Positions 44,875-52,787 of a stretch of DNA of 64,000 bases are shown here, in pieces (within the stretch, counting starts at the first letter, position 1; every line of letters begins with the position of its first letter). The DNA lies in the NCBI GenBank assembly GCA_045634365.1, contig JAZRAC010000057.1, forward strand, positions 1 to 64,000. The letters run 5' to 3'. Both the position numbers and the translations under genes were made by a program. Source of the DNA: HGM04593 sp045634365. Lineage in GTDB: Bacteria > Bacteroidota > Bacteroidia > Bacteroidales > Bacteroidaceae. The notes beneath the pieces were generated by a model that was given only the letters and a program-made list of their open reading frames with translations, made no database searches and was not told the DNA's origin.

Positions 44875-44895
44875 CACTCTCTTGAAAAGAGAGTG
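44875..44895 (+). terminator. hairpin terminator after the nuclease-helicase
   Basis: Short perfect stem CACTCTCTT / AAGAGAGTG with a 3-base loop, 12 bases after the stop codon and followed by A-rich sequence. Confidence 0.55.
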
Positions 44896-44927
44896 AAAAA
44901 AATCCCATAAAAATTCCAGCATAAATA

Positions 44928-44959
44928 TTTGCAAGATAAAAACAAAGCCTTTACCTTTA
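44928..44959 (+). promoter_or_regulatory. promoter of the ABC exporter operon
   Basis: TTTG (44928-44931), 20 bases, then TACCTTTA (44952-44959), one mismatch from TAnnTTTG. The predicted start of transcription falls inside the palindrome at 44961-44984. Confidence 0.6.
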
Positions 44960-44960
44960 C

Positions 44961-44984
44961 AGTGTACTAATTAACTAATACACT
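44961..44984 (+). promoter_or_regulatory. palindromic YtrA/GntR-type operator directly before the ABC gene
   Basis: The arms AGTGTA (44961-44966) and TACACT (44979-44984) are exact inverses around an AT-rich core (CTAATTAACTAA). This matches the known operator shape of YtrA-subfamily GntR repressors, which bind such palindromes, and the operon encodes a protein of that subfamily at 47129. It starts one base after the promoter box and ends directly before the ATG at 44985, leaving almost no leader. Confidence 0.65.
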
Positions 44985-45785
44985 ATGATACAAATTCGCA
45001 ATCTAAATTTCAACTACGGCAAAAAAGAGGTGCTCAAAGATGCAGGCACACAATTTGAGAAAGGAAGAATTTATGGTCTTCTGGGCCCCAACGGCGCGGG
45101 GAAAACCACGCTACTGAAACTAATATGCGGCATTCTTATGAGCAAGAATGGGTATATTGCGGTTGAGGGGAAAAACCCATTCAAACGCACGCCCGAAACA
45201 CTGTCGGGCCTCTTCTATCTGCCCGAGCATCCGCAGGCAACAATAAACAAGATAAGCACATTTGCGCGCGAATATGGGCAATTCTACCCCACCTTCAATT
45301 ATGAAGAGTTTGAGCAGTTGATGAAAGAAATACACATCGACATTAACGCAAAATTCAGCAATCTCTCCACCGGCGAGAGCAAAAAAGCATTCATAGCCTT
45401 CGCCCTTGCGCTTAACACCCCCTATCTGTTGCTCGACGAACCTACCAACGGACTCGATGTTACAAGCAAGGGAGAATTCAGGCAGTTAATTTCGCGTTAT
45501 ATGAGCGATGAACGTTGCATAATCATCGCCACGCACCAGATAAGAGAAATTTCCACCCTGCTCGACCACATTGTAATTCTTAAAGACAAGAACATTGTAA
45601 CCGACGCAAGCATAGCCTCCCTGCAAAATGAATATATCTGCGGCACGGCAAGAGAGCTTCCCGCCGACGCCCTTTACAGCGAAGAGAGCATAAACGGTTA
45701 TAACTATATTGCACCCAACAACGGCGGCGAAGAGAGTAACATCGACATTGAGCTTCTTTTCAATTATATAAATTTGAAAAAGTAA
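44985..45785 (+). CDS. ABC transporter ATP-binding protein
   Basis: A 266-residue ABC-2 type ATPase. Walker A GPNGAGKTTLLKLI (about residues 34-47), Q-loop region FYLPEHPQATIN, signature LSTGESKKAFIAF (about 125-137) and Walker B LLLDEPTNGLDV (about 148-159) with the H-loop in IATHQIREI. It is the first gene of an operon with two membrane proteins, a YtrA-type regulator and one more membrane protein. The ATG directly abuts the operator, so translation has no leader of usual length. Substrate unknown; related YtrBCDEF-like exporters are induced by cell-wall antibiotics in other phyla. Confidence 0.92.
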   Translation: MIQIRNLNFNYGKKEVLKDAGTQFEKGRIYGLLGPNGAGKTTLLKLICGILMSKNGYIAVEGKNPFKRTPETLSGLFYLPEHPQATINKISTFAREYGQFYPTFNYEEFEQLMKEIHIDINAKFSNLSTGESKKAFIAFALALNTPYLLLDEPTNGLDVTSKGEFRQLISRYMSDERCIIIATHQIREISTLLDHIVILKDKNIVTDASIASLQNEYICGTARELPADALYSEESINGYNYIAPNNGGEESNIDIELLFNYINLKK

Positions 45786-45791
45786 CCCACG

Positions 45792-46424
45792 ATGAACACA
45801 CTATTCAACCCTGCACGTTTCGCAAAGCTATTCATTTACGAACAAAAAAGCAGCAATTTTCTGCGCAACATATTTATATTCGTAATTCTTTACGGAACAG
45901 CCGTAACGCTTTTGAATATATTTGTGGTTAATATTATTACGCCATTTTCTACAAAGATTGCTATAATTCTTGGATATTTCTCCGTTGCATTCTACTATCC
46001 GCTGTTAAAGAGAGAGAAAAGAGATTTATATAAGATGCTACCCGCAAGCAGCCTCGAAAAATATCTCTCGATGGCAATAAACACGCTTATTGTGGTACCC
46101 GCAACTTATGTAATATTGTCGACCGCAATTTCACTGACACTCGCCGCTGTAAGGTTCCAAGGTGAAATTCCAGGAATGCAGTTTCAACTGCCGAGCCTGC
46201 TCTCACTATGCATTCAAGCAGAAATAATAAGCATTGTAACATTCCTCTACTTTTCGTCGATGAGTCGCAACAGCATTCTGCAAGGCTTGATAATAATATC
46301 GCTATACTTTTTCAGCGGGCCGTTACGAAGAGAATTTCAGGAAGCAGAGCACATCTGTTTCATTTTGCTTGCAACAGTAATTTTGCAATTTTTCATTTAT
46401 TTAAAAATTAAGAGTATAGAATAA
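45792..46424 (+). CDS. ABC-2 type transporter membrane subunit
   Basis: A 210-residue hydrophobic protein with about six membrane segments. It shares with the next gene the starting pattern (LFIYEQKSSNFLRNIFIFV) and the central LPASSLEKYLSMAINTLI, so the two are diverged paralogues. Starts 6 bases after the ATPase. Probable pore-forming half of the transporter; substrate unknown. Confidence 0.82.
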   Translation: MNTLFNPARFAKLFIYEQKSSNFLRNIFIFVILYGTAVTLLNIFVVNIITPFSTKIAIILGYFSVAFYYPLLKREKRDLYKMLPASSLEKYLSMAINTLIVVPATYVILSTAISLTLAAVRFQGEIPGMQFQLPSLLSLCIQAEIISIVTFLYFSSMSRNSILQGLIIISLYFFSGPLRREFQEAEHICFILLATVILQFFIYLKIKSIE

Positions 46425-46425
46425 T

Positions 46426-47124
46426 ATGAATAACACATTGAACATTAGACGCTGGGTAAAGCTCATAATATACGACAACAAGAGCAGCAACTGTATATAC
46501 AACGTTATTTTGGTAGGAATTGCCATCCTATCGATAGTTCTTATTATACGAGCAATCCTCATCGCAAACGGAGAGTTTGAAAGTTTCAATCCCATATTCG
46601 GGATAACAAGCAATTCACTGCTTATGATTCTGGGCCTATCCCCTTTTATCTTTTATGGCAGTATGGTGAAAAAAGGCAAAAACACCCTGCGCATAATGTT
46701 ACCGGCAAGCAACTGCGAGAAATACCTCTCTATGCTTGTAAATACATTCATCACCACACCTGTAATAATCACACTCACCACCATCTGCCTAAATTTTATT
46801 GCCACAGGATTTTCATTTGAATATCTCGTGAGCCTGTCCGACACAACCGGAGTAATCCATTTTATTACGGTTATGTGGGGCGGAATAAGCCTGAATACCT
46901 TTTTTCTGCTCATATTTAACAGATACGGAATTTGGAGAGGCATAGTGGTTATAATAGCAACCACCATTATAGAACTCTATTTTATTGGAACGGTACTCGA
47001 TTTTGCCTTCAACGGAAACGTAACACCAACTTATTTGTCACAAGTGCTTAATTTCATCGCAATTGTCAATATATTTGTATTCCAGATAGTCGTTTATTAC
47101 ATCACCCGAAAAATAAAAGCATAG
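46426..47124 (+). CDS. ABC-2 type transporter membrane subunit, paralogue
   Basis: A 232-residue protein with about six membrane segments, paralogous to the previous gene (LIIYDNKSSNCIYNVILV; LPASNCEKYLSMLVNTFI). The gap to its paralogue is one base and the next gene starts 4 bases after it. A dimer of the two subunits is the likely permease. Confidence 0.82.
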   Translation: MNNTLNIRRWVKLIIYDNKSSNCIYNVILVGIAILSIVLIIRAILIANGEFESFNPIFGITSNSLLMILGLSPFIFYGSMVKKGKNTLRIMLPASNCEKYLSMLVNTFITTPVIITLTTICLNFIATGFSFEYLVSLSDTTGVIHFITVMWGGISLNTFFLLIFNRYGIWRGIVVIIATTIIELYFIGTVLDFAFNGNVTPTYLSQVLNFIAIVNIFVFQIVVYYITRKIKA

Positions 47125-47128
47125 CACA

Positions 47129-47473
47129 ATGGAGTTCAGCGAACATAAACCTATATATCTGCAAATGGCCGAAATGATGCAGGAACGCATCCTTTGCCAC
47201 ACGTGGGAGGAGGAGAGCCGCATTCCATCGGTGCGAGAAATGGGTGCGACACTCGGCGTAAACCCCAACACCATTGTGCGCACCTATCAACTGCTGGAAG
47301 GCGACGATATTATCTACAACAAGCGCGGCCTCGGCTATTTTGTAAAAGAGGGAGCAAGGGAGAGGATAAAGGAGAAGCAGCGGAAGGAGTTTCTCGAAAA
47401 TGACCTGCCGCAATTCAAGGCAAAAGCCGAGCTTTTGGGAATAACAAAAGAGGAACTGATGAAGCTATTGTAA
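47129..47473 (+). CDS. GntR-family transcriptional regulator, YtrA subfamily
   Basis: A 114-residue protein whose N-terminal winged helix-turn-helix carries IYLQMAEMMQERILCHTWEE, IPSVREMGATLGVNPNTIVR (recognition helix) and the wing; a short C-terminal helix follows rather than the large effector domain of other GntR proteins. This short form is the YtrA subfamily, which regulates linked ABC transporters. The operon's own promoter carries the predicted target palindrome, so autoregulation is likely. Confidence 0.9.
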   Translation: MEFSEHKPIYLQMAEMMQERILCHTWEEESRIPSVREMGATLGVNPNTIVRTYQLLEGDDIIYNKRGLGYFVKEGARERIKEKQRKEFLENDLPQFKAKAELLGITKEELMKLL

Positions 47474-47494
47474 CATTAAACAAACTATTGAGAA

Positions 47495-48049
47495 ATGGGA
47501 AAACATATTATTAGATTCCTTTGGGCACTGTTGGTTGCCATTATCATACTGATAGTTGGCTTAATCATTGAAATTGCAAGCTACATTCACGCAGCATTCG
47601 GCCCCGACAACGACGACTTTGGCAAAAGACACGTAATCCCGGCCGGCCTTGTATACAACCAACCGATGGATGAAGGCTCAACGTTTAAAGCCGTTGACAG
47701 CCTTGCAACCGACACCTATTTGCAAATTTACAACAATTGTCAAGGAGGAATGTATCTTTACGACTTTCACCACCCTGCACTGCCTGCGGGAGACATTTAC
47801 CTCAAATGCTACGAGGCAACAAAAAGCATTCCTCTTTCAAAAGAGAGAATAGAGGAGGCGAGCAAAGTGCACATAGAGACTACCGCATCATTCACCCAAT
47901 TGGTAAACCAAAAGAACTTTACAATATATGAAGGTGTGTGGGGCGACTATTATGCCGCACGCATCGAAGTGTGGCACCGAAACGCCGTCACCGGAGAGAA
48001 AACAAAACTATTGGAAAAGATTTACCGCGTAGAGGGCTGGGAGAGGTAA
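47495..48049 (+). CDS. membrane-anchored protein at the end of the exporter operon, function unknown
   Basis: A 184-residue protein with one N-terminal membrane segment (LLVAIIILIVGLIIEIASY, about residues 12-30) and an extracytoplasmic domain of about 150 residues with a PMDEGSTFKAV and YLQIYNNCQGGMYLYDF pattern. No family recognised. It starts 21 bases after the regulator and is followed by a strong hairpin, so it is probably the last gene of the operon and an accessory of the exporter. Confidence 0.65.
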   Translation: MGKHIIRFLWALLVAIIILIVGLIIEIASYIHAAFGPDNDDFGKRHVIPAGLVYNQPMDEGSTFKAVDSLATDTYLQIYNNCQGGMYLYDFHHPALPAGDIYLKCYEATKSIPLSKERIEEASKVHIETTASFTQLVNQKNFTIYEGVWGDYYAARIEVWHRNAVTGEKTKLLEKIYRVEGWER

Positions 48050-48102
48050 TATTGCCGCGCGCAGCTATGCAAGCGTAGGCCTTCATCGCCACGAGCAGCA
48101 TA

Positions 48103-48147
48103 TAGCAATAAAGGGTTTCAGCTTTATACTGAAACCCTTTATTGCTA
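48103..48147. terminator. strong bidirectional terminator
   Basis: An 18-base perfect stem (TAGCAATAAAGGGTTTCA / TGAAACCCTTTATTGCTA) with a 9-base loop between the convergent exporter operon and the fused oxidoreductase gene. Confidence 0.85.
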
Positions 48148-48160
48148 TATAAATTATCTC

Positions 48161-50458
48161 TTACTTGCTCAACATTTCGTGCATAGAGGCAGCAGCGTTA
48201 CGGCCATCGCCCATTGCAAGAATAACAGTGGCACCGCCACGAACAATGTCGCCACCTGCATAAATGAAGGGAATAGACGACTGCATCTTCTCATTAACAG
48301 CGATGGTATTTTTGCGACCAAGCTCCAAGCCCTCTACCGAGGTTGGTACAAGGGGGTTGGGCGACACACCCACCGAAACAACCGCCATATCAATGTCGAT
48401 AGTTTCAATGGCACCCTCGATGGGCACGGGTGAACGACGGCCCGAAGCATCGGGCTCGCCAAGCTCCATCTTCTGCAACACAATCTGCTTAACGCAACCC
48501 TTCTCGTCGGCAATATACTCGATGGGATTGTGCAGAGTGAGGAACTCAACACCCTCCTCTTTCGCGTGCTTGACCTCCTCCAAACGAGCAGGCATTTCAG
48601 CCTCGGAACGGCGATAGATAATCATCGCACGCTCGGCACCCAAACGAAGCGCGGTGCGCACCGAGTCCATTGCTGTGTTACCGCCACCAACTACTGCCAC
48701 ACGCTTGCCTATGTGCATAGGAGTATCTGTGTCGGGGTTCGATGCGTCCATAAGGTTCACACGAGTGAGATACTCGTTTGACGATAGAATGTTTATGGAA
48801 TTCTCGCCGGGGATATTCATAAAGTTGGGCAATCCGGCACCCGATGCAACAAATACACCGCAGTAGCCATCCTCCTGCAACTGTGCTATTGATATTGTTT
48901 TTCCAATAACGCAATCCTTTACAAACTCCACTCCCATTGCACGCAATGTATCAATCTCCACATCCACAATAGCATTGGGCAGACGGAATTCGGGAATACC
49001 ATATTTAAGCACGCCGCCAATCTCATGCAAAGCCTCGAAGACTGTTACGCTGTAACCGAGTTTTGCCATATCTCCGGCAAACGAGAGGCCGGCGGGGCCC
49101 GAACCTACCACGGCAACTTTCTTGCCGTTAGAGGGGGCAACGGTGGGAACAGACTGCTCGCCGCTCTCGCGTGCATAGTCGGCAGCGAAACGCTCCAACG
49201 CGCCGATGGCAACAGCCTTGTGACCCATCTTCAAATGTATACATTTGCTCTCGCACTGCTTCTCCTGCGGGCACACACGACCGCAAACGGCGGGCAACGA
49301 GCTTGTCATTTTAAGCACCTGTGCAGCTTTGCCAAACTCGCCACGCTCTATATTCTTTATGAACGAAGGTATTTTTATACTCACGGGGCAACCCTCCATA
49401 CAGGCGGGATTGGGGCAATCGAGGCAACGTTGCGCCTCCATCATTGCCATCTCCTTTGTGAGACCGGTGTTTACCTCCTCGCGCAATTTTGTTGCACGAT
49501 AGGCAGGCTCCAATTCCGGCATTTCGCAACGCTCGATGGCTGTGCGCTCTTTGGGCTTCATCTTGCTGCGCAGTGCCACACGCCACTCGGCGTCGCGGCT
49601 TGTGAGCTCGCAAGCCTCTGTGGGCTCGCCTGTTGCCTCGCACTTGTCGAGCTTATTCAGTTCCTCGGCCTCCTCACGTTTGAAGCTGCCCAAGCGCTGC
49701 ATCATTCCGTCAAAATCTACCTGATGACCGTCAAATTCGGGACCATCGACGCAAACGAATTTTGTTTTGCCGCCAACGGTCACACGACAAGCACCACACA
49801 TTCCTGTACCATCGACCATAATTGTGTTGAGCGATACAACGGTGGGAATTTCATATTGCTTTGTGAGTTTGCACACAAATTTCATCATAATTGCAGGGCC
49901 GATGGCAACGCAGTGGTCCACCTTCTCGCGCTTTATTACGCGCTCTATACCCTCGGTTACAAGACCTTTATCGCCATACGAGCCATCGTCGGTCATAATT
50001 ATAACCTCGTCCGATACCTCGCGCACCTCTTTTTCGAGGATGATAAGGTCCTTTGAACGGCCTGCAAGCACCGAAATTACTCGGTTACCGGCTTTTTTGA
50101 GTGCGGCAGCAATGGGAAGCATAGGCGCAACACCCACTCCACCACCGGCACACACCACCGTACCGAAATTCTCAATGTGTGTTGCCTGACCGAGAGGGCC
50201 CACAACATCGGTTATATAATCGCCTTCATTGAGGTCGCATAAACGCGACGAGCTCAATCCCACTTTCTGAATAACAAGGGTGATGAGCCCCTTCTCTGTG
50301 TCAGCGTGAGCAATTGTCAAGGGGATACGCTCGCCCTTCTCACCCACACGAATTATAACAAAGTTACCCGCTCTGTACGATTTTGCAATTAGGGGTGCTT
50401 CAACCTTCAAACGAAATACTTTCTCCGAGAATTGTTCTTTTGATACTATTTTAAACAT
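48161..50458 (-). CDS. fused NfnAB-like NADH-dependent ferredoxin:NADP+ oxidoreductase
   Basis: A 765-residue flavoprotein usually annotated as a fusion of the dihydroorotate dehydrogenase electron-transfer subunit and glutamate synthase small subunit. Residues 1-240 are PyrK/NfnA-like: FAD site RIPLTIAHAD, NAD loop GGGVGVAPM, and a [2Fe-2S] site with C221, C224 and C236; the position of the first PyrK cysteine is Asp216. Residues 290-765 are GltD/NfnB-like: CLDCPNPACMEGC and CGRVCPQEKQCESKC bind two [4Fe-4S] clusters, VVGSGPAGLSFAGDMA binds FAD and VVGGGNTAMDS binds NADPH. Asp216 matches the aspartate ligand known for NfnA, so the activity is more likely bifurcating NADH/ferredoxin:NADP+ transhydrogenase than glutamate synthase. 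No glutamate synthase large subunit or pyrD is adjacent. Confidence 0.85.
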   Translation of the reverse strand: MFKIVSKEQFSEKVFRLKVEAPLIAKSYRAGNFVIIRVGEKGERIPLTIAHADTEKGLITLVIQKVGLSSSRLCDLNEGDYITDVVGPLGQATHIENFGTVVCAGGGVGVAPMLPIAAALKKAGNRVISVLAGRSKDLIILEKEVREVSDEVIIMTDDGSYGDKGLVTEGIERVIKREKVDHCVAIGPAIMMKFVCKLTKQYEIPTVVSLNTIMVDGTGMCGACRVTVGGKTKFVCVDGPEFDGHQVDFDGMMQRLGSFKREEAEELNKLDKCEATGEPTEACELTSRDAEWRVALRSKMKPKERTAIERCEMPELEPAYRATKLREEVNTGLTKEMAMMEAQRCLDCPNPACMEGCPVSIKIPSFIKNIERGEFGKAAQVLKMTSSLPAVCGRVCPQEKQCESKCIHLKMGHKAVAIGALERFAADYARESGEQSVPTVAPSNGKKVAVVGSGPAGLSFAGDMAKLGYSVTVFEALHEIGGVLKYGIPEFRLPNAIVDVEIDTLRAMGVEFVKDCVIGKTISIAQLQEDGYCGVFVASGAGLPNFMNIPGENSINILSSNEYLTRVNLMDASNPDTDTPMHIGKRVAVVGGGNTAMDSVRTALRLGAERAMIIYRRSEAEMPARLEEVKHAKEEGVEFLTLHNPIEYIADEKGCVKQIVLQKMELGEPDASGRRSPVPIEGAIETIDIDMAVVSVGVSPNPLVPTSVEGLELGRKNTIAVNEKMQSSIPFIYAGGDIVRGGATVILAMGDGRNAAASMHEMLSK

Positions 50459-50494
50459 ACCGGTAGTTCTTTGTCGTTATTATTTTTTCTCTTT

Positions 50495-51769
50495 TTAGTC
50501 AATCATATCAAAGCCGCAGTAAGGAACAAGGGCTGCGGGAATTTTAATACCCTCGGGGGTCTGATTATTTTCGAGCAGAGCAGCCACTATACGGGGAAGC
50601 GCAAGTGCCGAACCGTTGAGTGTGTGGCAAAGCTCGGTCTTTTTGTCGGCAGTGCGGTAGCGGCATTTGAGGCGGTTAGCCTGATAGTTGTCAAAGTTCG
50701 ACACTGAGCTTACCTCCAACCAACGCTGCTGCGCCTCGGAATATACCTCAAAGTCGAAGCAAAGGGCAGCCGTAAAGCTCATATCACCACCGCAAAGGCG
50801 CAATATGCGGTAAGGGAGTTCCATTTTTTTGAGCAGCCCCTCAACGTGCTCCAACATCTCCTTGTGAGACTCCTTGCTATGCTCGGGAGTATCTATGCGC
50901 ACAATCTCCACCTTTGAGAATTCGTGCAGACGGTTAAGACCGCGCACATCCTTGCCGTATGAACCTGCCTCGCGACGGAAGCACTGTGTGTAGGCGCAAT
51001 TCTTTATGGGGAGCGACTTTTCGTCGAGAATAACATCGCGATAGATGTTTGTCACGGGAACCTCGGCTGTGGGGATAAGGTAAAGGTCGTCGAGCCCGCA
51101 GTGGTACATCTGTCCCTCTTTGTCGGGTAACTGTCCTGTACCGAATCCCGAAGCGGCGTTAACCACGGTGGGAGGCATAATCTCAACATAACCGGCCTTG
51201 CGTGCCTCGTCGAGGAAGAAATTAATGAGTGCACGTTGCAACTGCGCACCTTTACCCTTGTACACGGGGAAGCCCGCGCCTGTAATTTTAACACCAAGGT
51301 CAAAATCTATAAGGTCGTATTTTTTTGCAAGTTCCCAGTGAGGAAGAGCGTTTGCGGGAAGAGCTGTCTCCATTCCACCGGTCTTCTCAACCACATTATC
51401 CTCGGCAACCTTGCCCTCGGGAACCTCGTCGTAAGGAATATTGGGAATTGTGTAGAGCAGCGCATTGGTATTCTCGGCAGCAGCATCCATTTTCTCCTGC
51501 AACGCCTTTGCACTCTCTTTGAGAGTAGCCACCTGTGCCTTCACATTCTCGGCCTCGGCAATATTCTTCTCTTTCATCAATTGGCCTATTTTGGCTGCCA
51601 ACTGTTTATTCTGAGCAAGTACATTATCGAGCTCCGACTGTGCGGCACGACGCTCCTTGTCATATTCAAGAACCTTCTCAATAATCTCTTTTGCATTGTT
51701 AAAATGCTTCTTCTCCAAGCCCTTTATAACCTTCTCTGTCTCTTGGGCAATAACTTTAATTGTAAGCAT
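50495..51769 (-). CDS. serS: seryl-tRNA synthetase
   Basis: Charges tRNA-Ser and tRNA-Sec. The 424-residue protein has the N-terminal antiparallel coiled-coil tRNA arm (about 30-110; QSELDNVLAQNKQLAAKIGQ, VKAQVATLKESAKALQEK), class II motif 2 around TQCFRREAGSYGKDVRG and motif 3 in CRYRTADKKTEL to GSALALPRIV. Start ATG at 51769 gives the conserved MLTIKVIAQE beginning. Expressed from a TACCTTTG box at 51828-51835. Confidence 0.97.
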   Translation of the reverse strand: MLTIKVIAQETEKVIKGLEKKHFNNAKEIIEKVLEYDKERRAAQSELDNVLAQNKQLAAKIGQLMKEKNIAEAENVKAQVATLKESAKALQEKMDAAAENTNALLYTIPNIPYDEVPEGKVAEDNVVEKTGGMETALPANALPHWELAKKYDLIDFDLGVKITGAGFPVYKGKGAQLQRALINFFLDEARKAGYVEIMPPTVVNAASGFGTGQLPDKEGQMYHCGLDDLYLIPTAEVPVTNIYRDVILDEKSLPIKNCAYTQCFRREAGSYGKDVRGLNRLHEFSKVEIVRIDTPEHSKESHKEMLEHVEGLLKKMELPYRILRLCGGDMSFTAALCFDFEVYSEAQQRWLEVSSVSNFDNYQANRLKCRYRTADKKTELCHTLNGSALALPRIVAALLENNQTPEGIKIPAALVPYCGFDMID

Positions 51770-51827
51770 ATATTCTTATTTTTCTTTATTTCGCCAACTA
51801 TAAAACCGCCACAAATGCGGTAACTCA

Positions 51828-51835
51828 CAAAGGTA
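51828..51835 (-). promoter_or_regulatory. Bacteroidetes -7 box upstream of serS
   Basis: Minus-strand TACCTTTG, a perfect TAnnTTTG match 58 bases before the serS ATG. Confidence 0.55.
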
Positions 51836-51896
51836 CAATTTATTTTATTGTTTTTAACACGCTTGCCCGAAAATTTCGGCTATAAGGACAAAAAAA

Positions 51897-51922
51897 ATGA
51901 AGGTTGCAACAGCAACCTTCAT
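51897..51922 (-). terminator. terminator after rpmA
   Basis: Perfect 11-base stem ATGAAGGTTGC / GCAACCTTCAT with a 4-base loop, with T/A runs on both sides, 23 bases after the rpmA stop. Closes the rplU-rpmA operon. Confidence 0.8.
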
Positions 51923-51945
51923 TTTATGAGGATAATTGTCTTTAA

Positions 51946-52212
51946 TTAGTTCTTCTCGGCGATAGGAGCAACAGAAACATAGCTCTTGTCGTTCTTACCA
52001 CGTTTGAAAGTTACAATACCGTCTACCAAAGCGTAGAGAGTGTGGTCGCTACCCATTCCGATATTTGCACCGGGATAGTGAACAGTACCACGCTGACGAA
52101 CGATGATATTACCGGCTTTACATACCTGACCGCCCCAGATTTTCACACCAAGTCTTTGGCTTGCTGACTCACGGCCGTTCTTTGAACTACCAACACCTTT
52201 CTTATGTGCCAT
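51946..52212 (-). CDS. rpmA: 50S ribosomal protein L27
   Basis: An 88-residue L27. Conserved MAHKKGVGSSKNGRESASQR start and GGQVCKAGNIIVRQRGT core; the protein ends in VAPIAEKN. Lies 19 bases downstream of rplU, the universal rplU-rpmA pair. Confidence 0.97.
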   Translation of the reverse strand: MAHKKGVGSSKNGRESASQRLGVKIWGGQVCKAGNIIVRQRGTVHYPGANIGMGSDHTLYALVDGIVTFKRGKNDKSYVSVAPIAEKN

Positions 52213-52231
52213 AATACTTCTTTTTTAAAAA

Positions 52232-52621
52232 TTAACCGATAATTTCTTTAACAACTAACTCTGTAAACTGCTGACGGTGACCGTTCAATTTGCGGTAACC
52301 TTTGCGACGACGTTTGTGGAAAACCAAAACTTTGTCACCCTTAACCAAAGTGGGGTCGATTACACGTGTGGTAACGATGTTCTGACCATCTTTTGACTTA
52401 CGGGTCTGTTTCATTTCACGAACATTGCCGATGTAGCAAACTACTTTTGCGCCCTCAACGGTGGGAGCACCCACGGTGATAGCACCTTCATTATCCAACA
52501 ACAACACGCGGTCGAACTCTACGGTTGTGTCATTCTGAGCACCTTTAATGTGGTGCACGTACAGCTTCTTTCCGGCCTCTGCCTTGAACTGCTGTCCGTT
52601 AATCTCAACAATTGCGTACAT
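52232..52621 (-). CDS. rplU: 50S ribosomal protein L21 with an internal insertion
   Basis: A 129-residue L21; typical bacterial L21 is about 103 residues. The first half (MYAIVEINGQQFKAEAGKKL to GAPTVEGAKVVC) and the last part (LVKGDKVLVFHKRRRKGYRKLNGHRQQF) align normally. Between them is an extra segment of about 24 residues, IGNVREMKQTRKSKDGQNIV plus TTRVIDPT, which is basic and carries no homology I know. The frame is intact and the terminator and rpmA follow, so this looks like a real insertion rather than an assembly slip. Confidence 0.93.
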   Translation of the reverse strand: MYAIVEINGQQFKAEAGKKLYVHHIKGAQNDTTVEFDRVLLLDNEGAITVGAPTVEGAKVVCYIGNVREMKQTRKSKDGQNIVTTRVIDPTLVKGDKVLVFHKRRRKGYRKLNGHRQQFTELVVKEIIG

Positions 52622-52707
52622 TAAATTATAGCTTTTATTGTGATTTCCGGGAGGTGTGCGCTCTTCGTGAGTGCATCTTATTCAACCCCTGCGGACTAAA
52701 TCGGGTG

Positions 52708-52715
52708 CAAAGATA
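52708..52715 (-). promoter_or_regulatory. Bacteroidetes -7 box upstream of rplU-rpmA
   Basis: Minus-strand TATCTTTG, a perfect TAnnTTTG match 87 bases before the rplU ATG; the leader is longer than for most genes here. Confidence 0.55.
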
Positions 52716-52787
52716 ATAATTATTTTATTCTGCAAGAAACTTTTTACAAACTTTTTATCACAAAAAGGGAAGCAACAGAGAATCCCA

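Noticed and set aside
48161..50458. Annotation as glutamate synthase small subunit fused to dihydroorotate dehydrogenase subunit
   Set aside because: The Asp216 cluster ligand and lack of gltB or pyrD partners favour an Nfn-type transhydrogenase; the name is kept as NfnAB-like, not as GltD.
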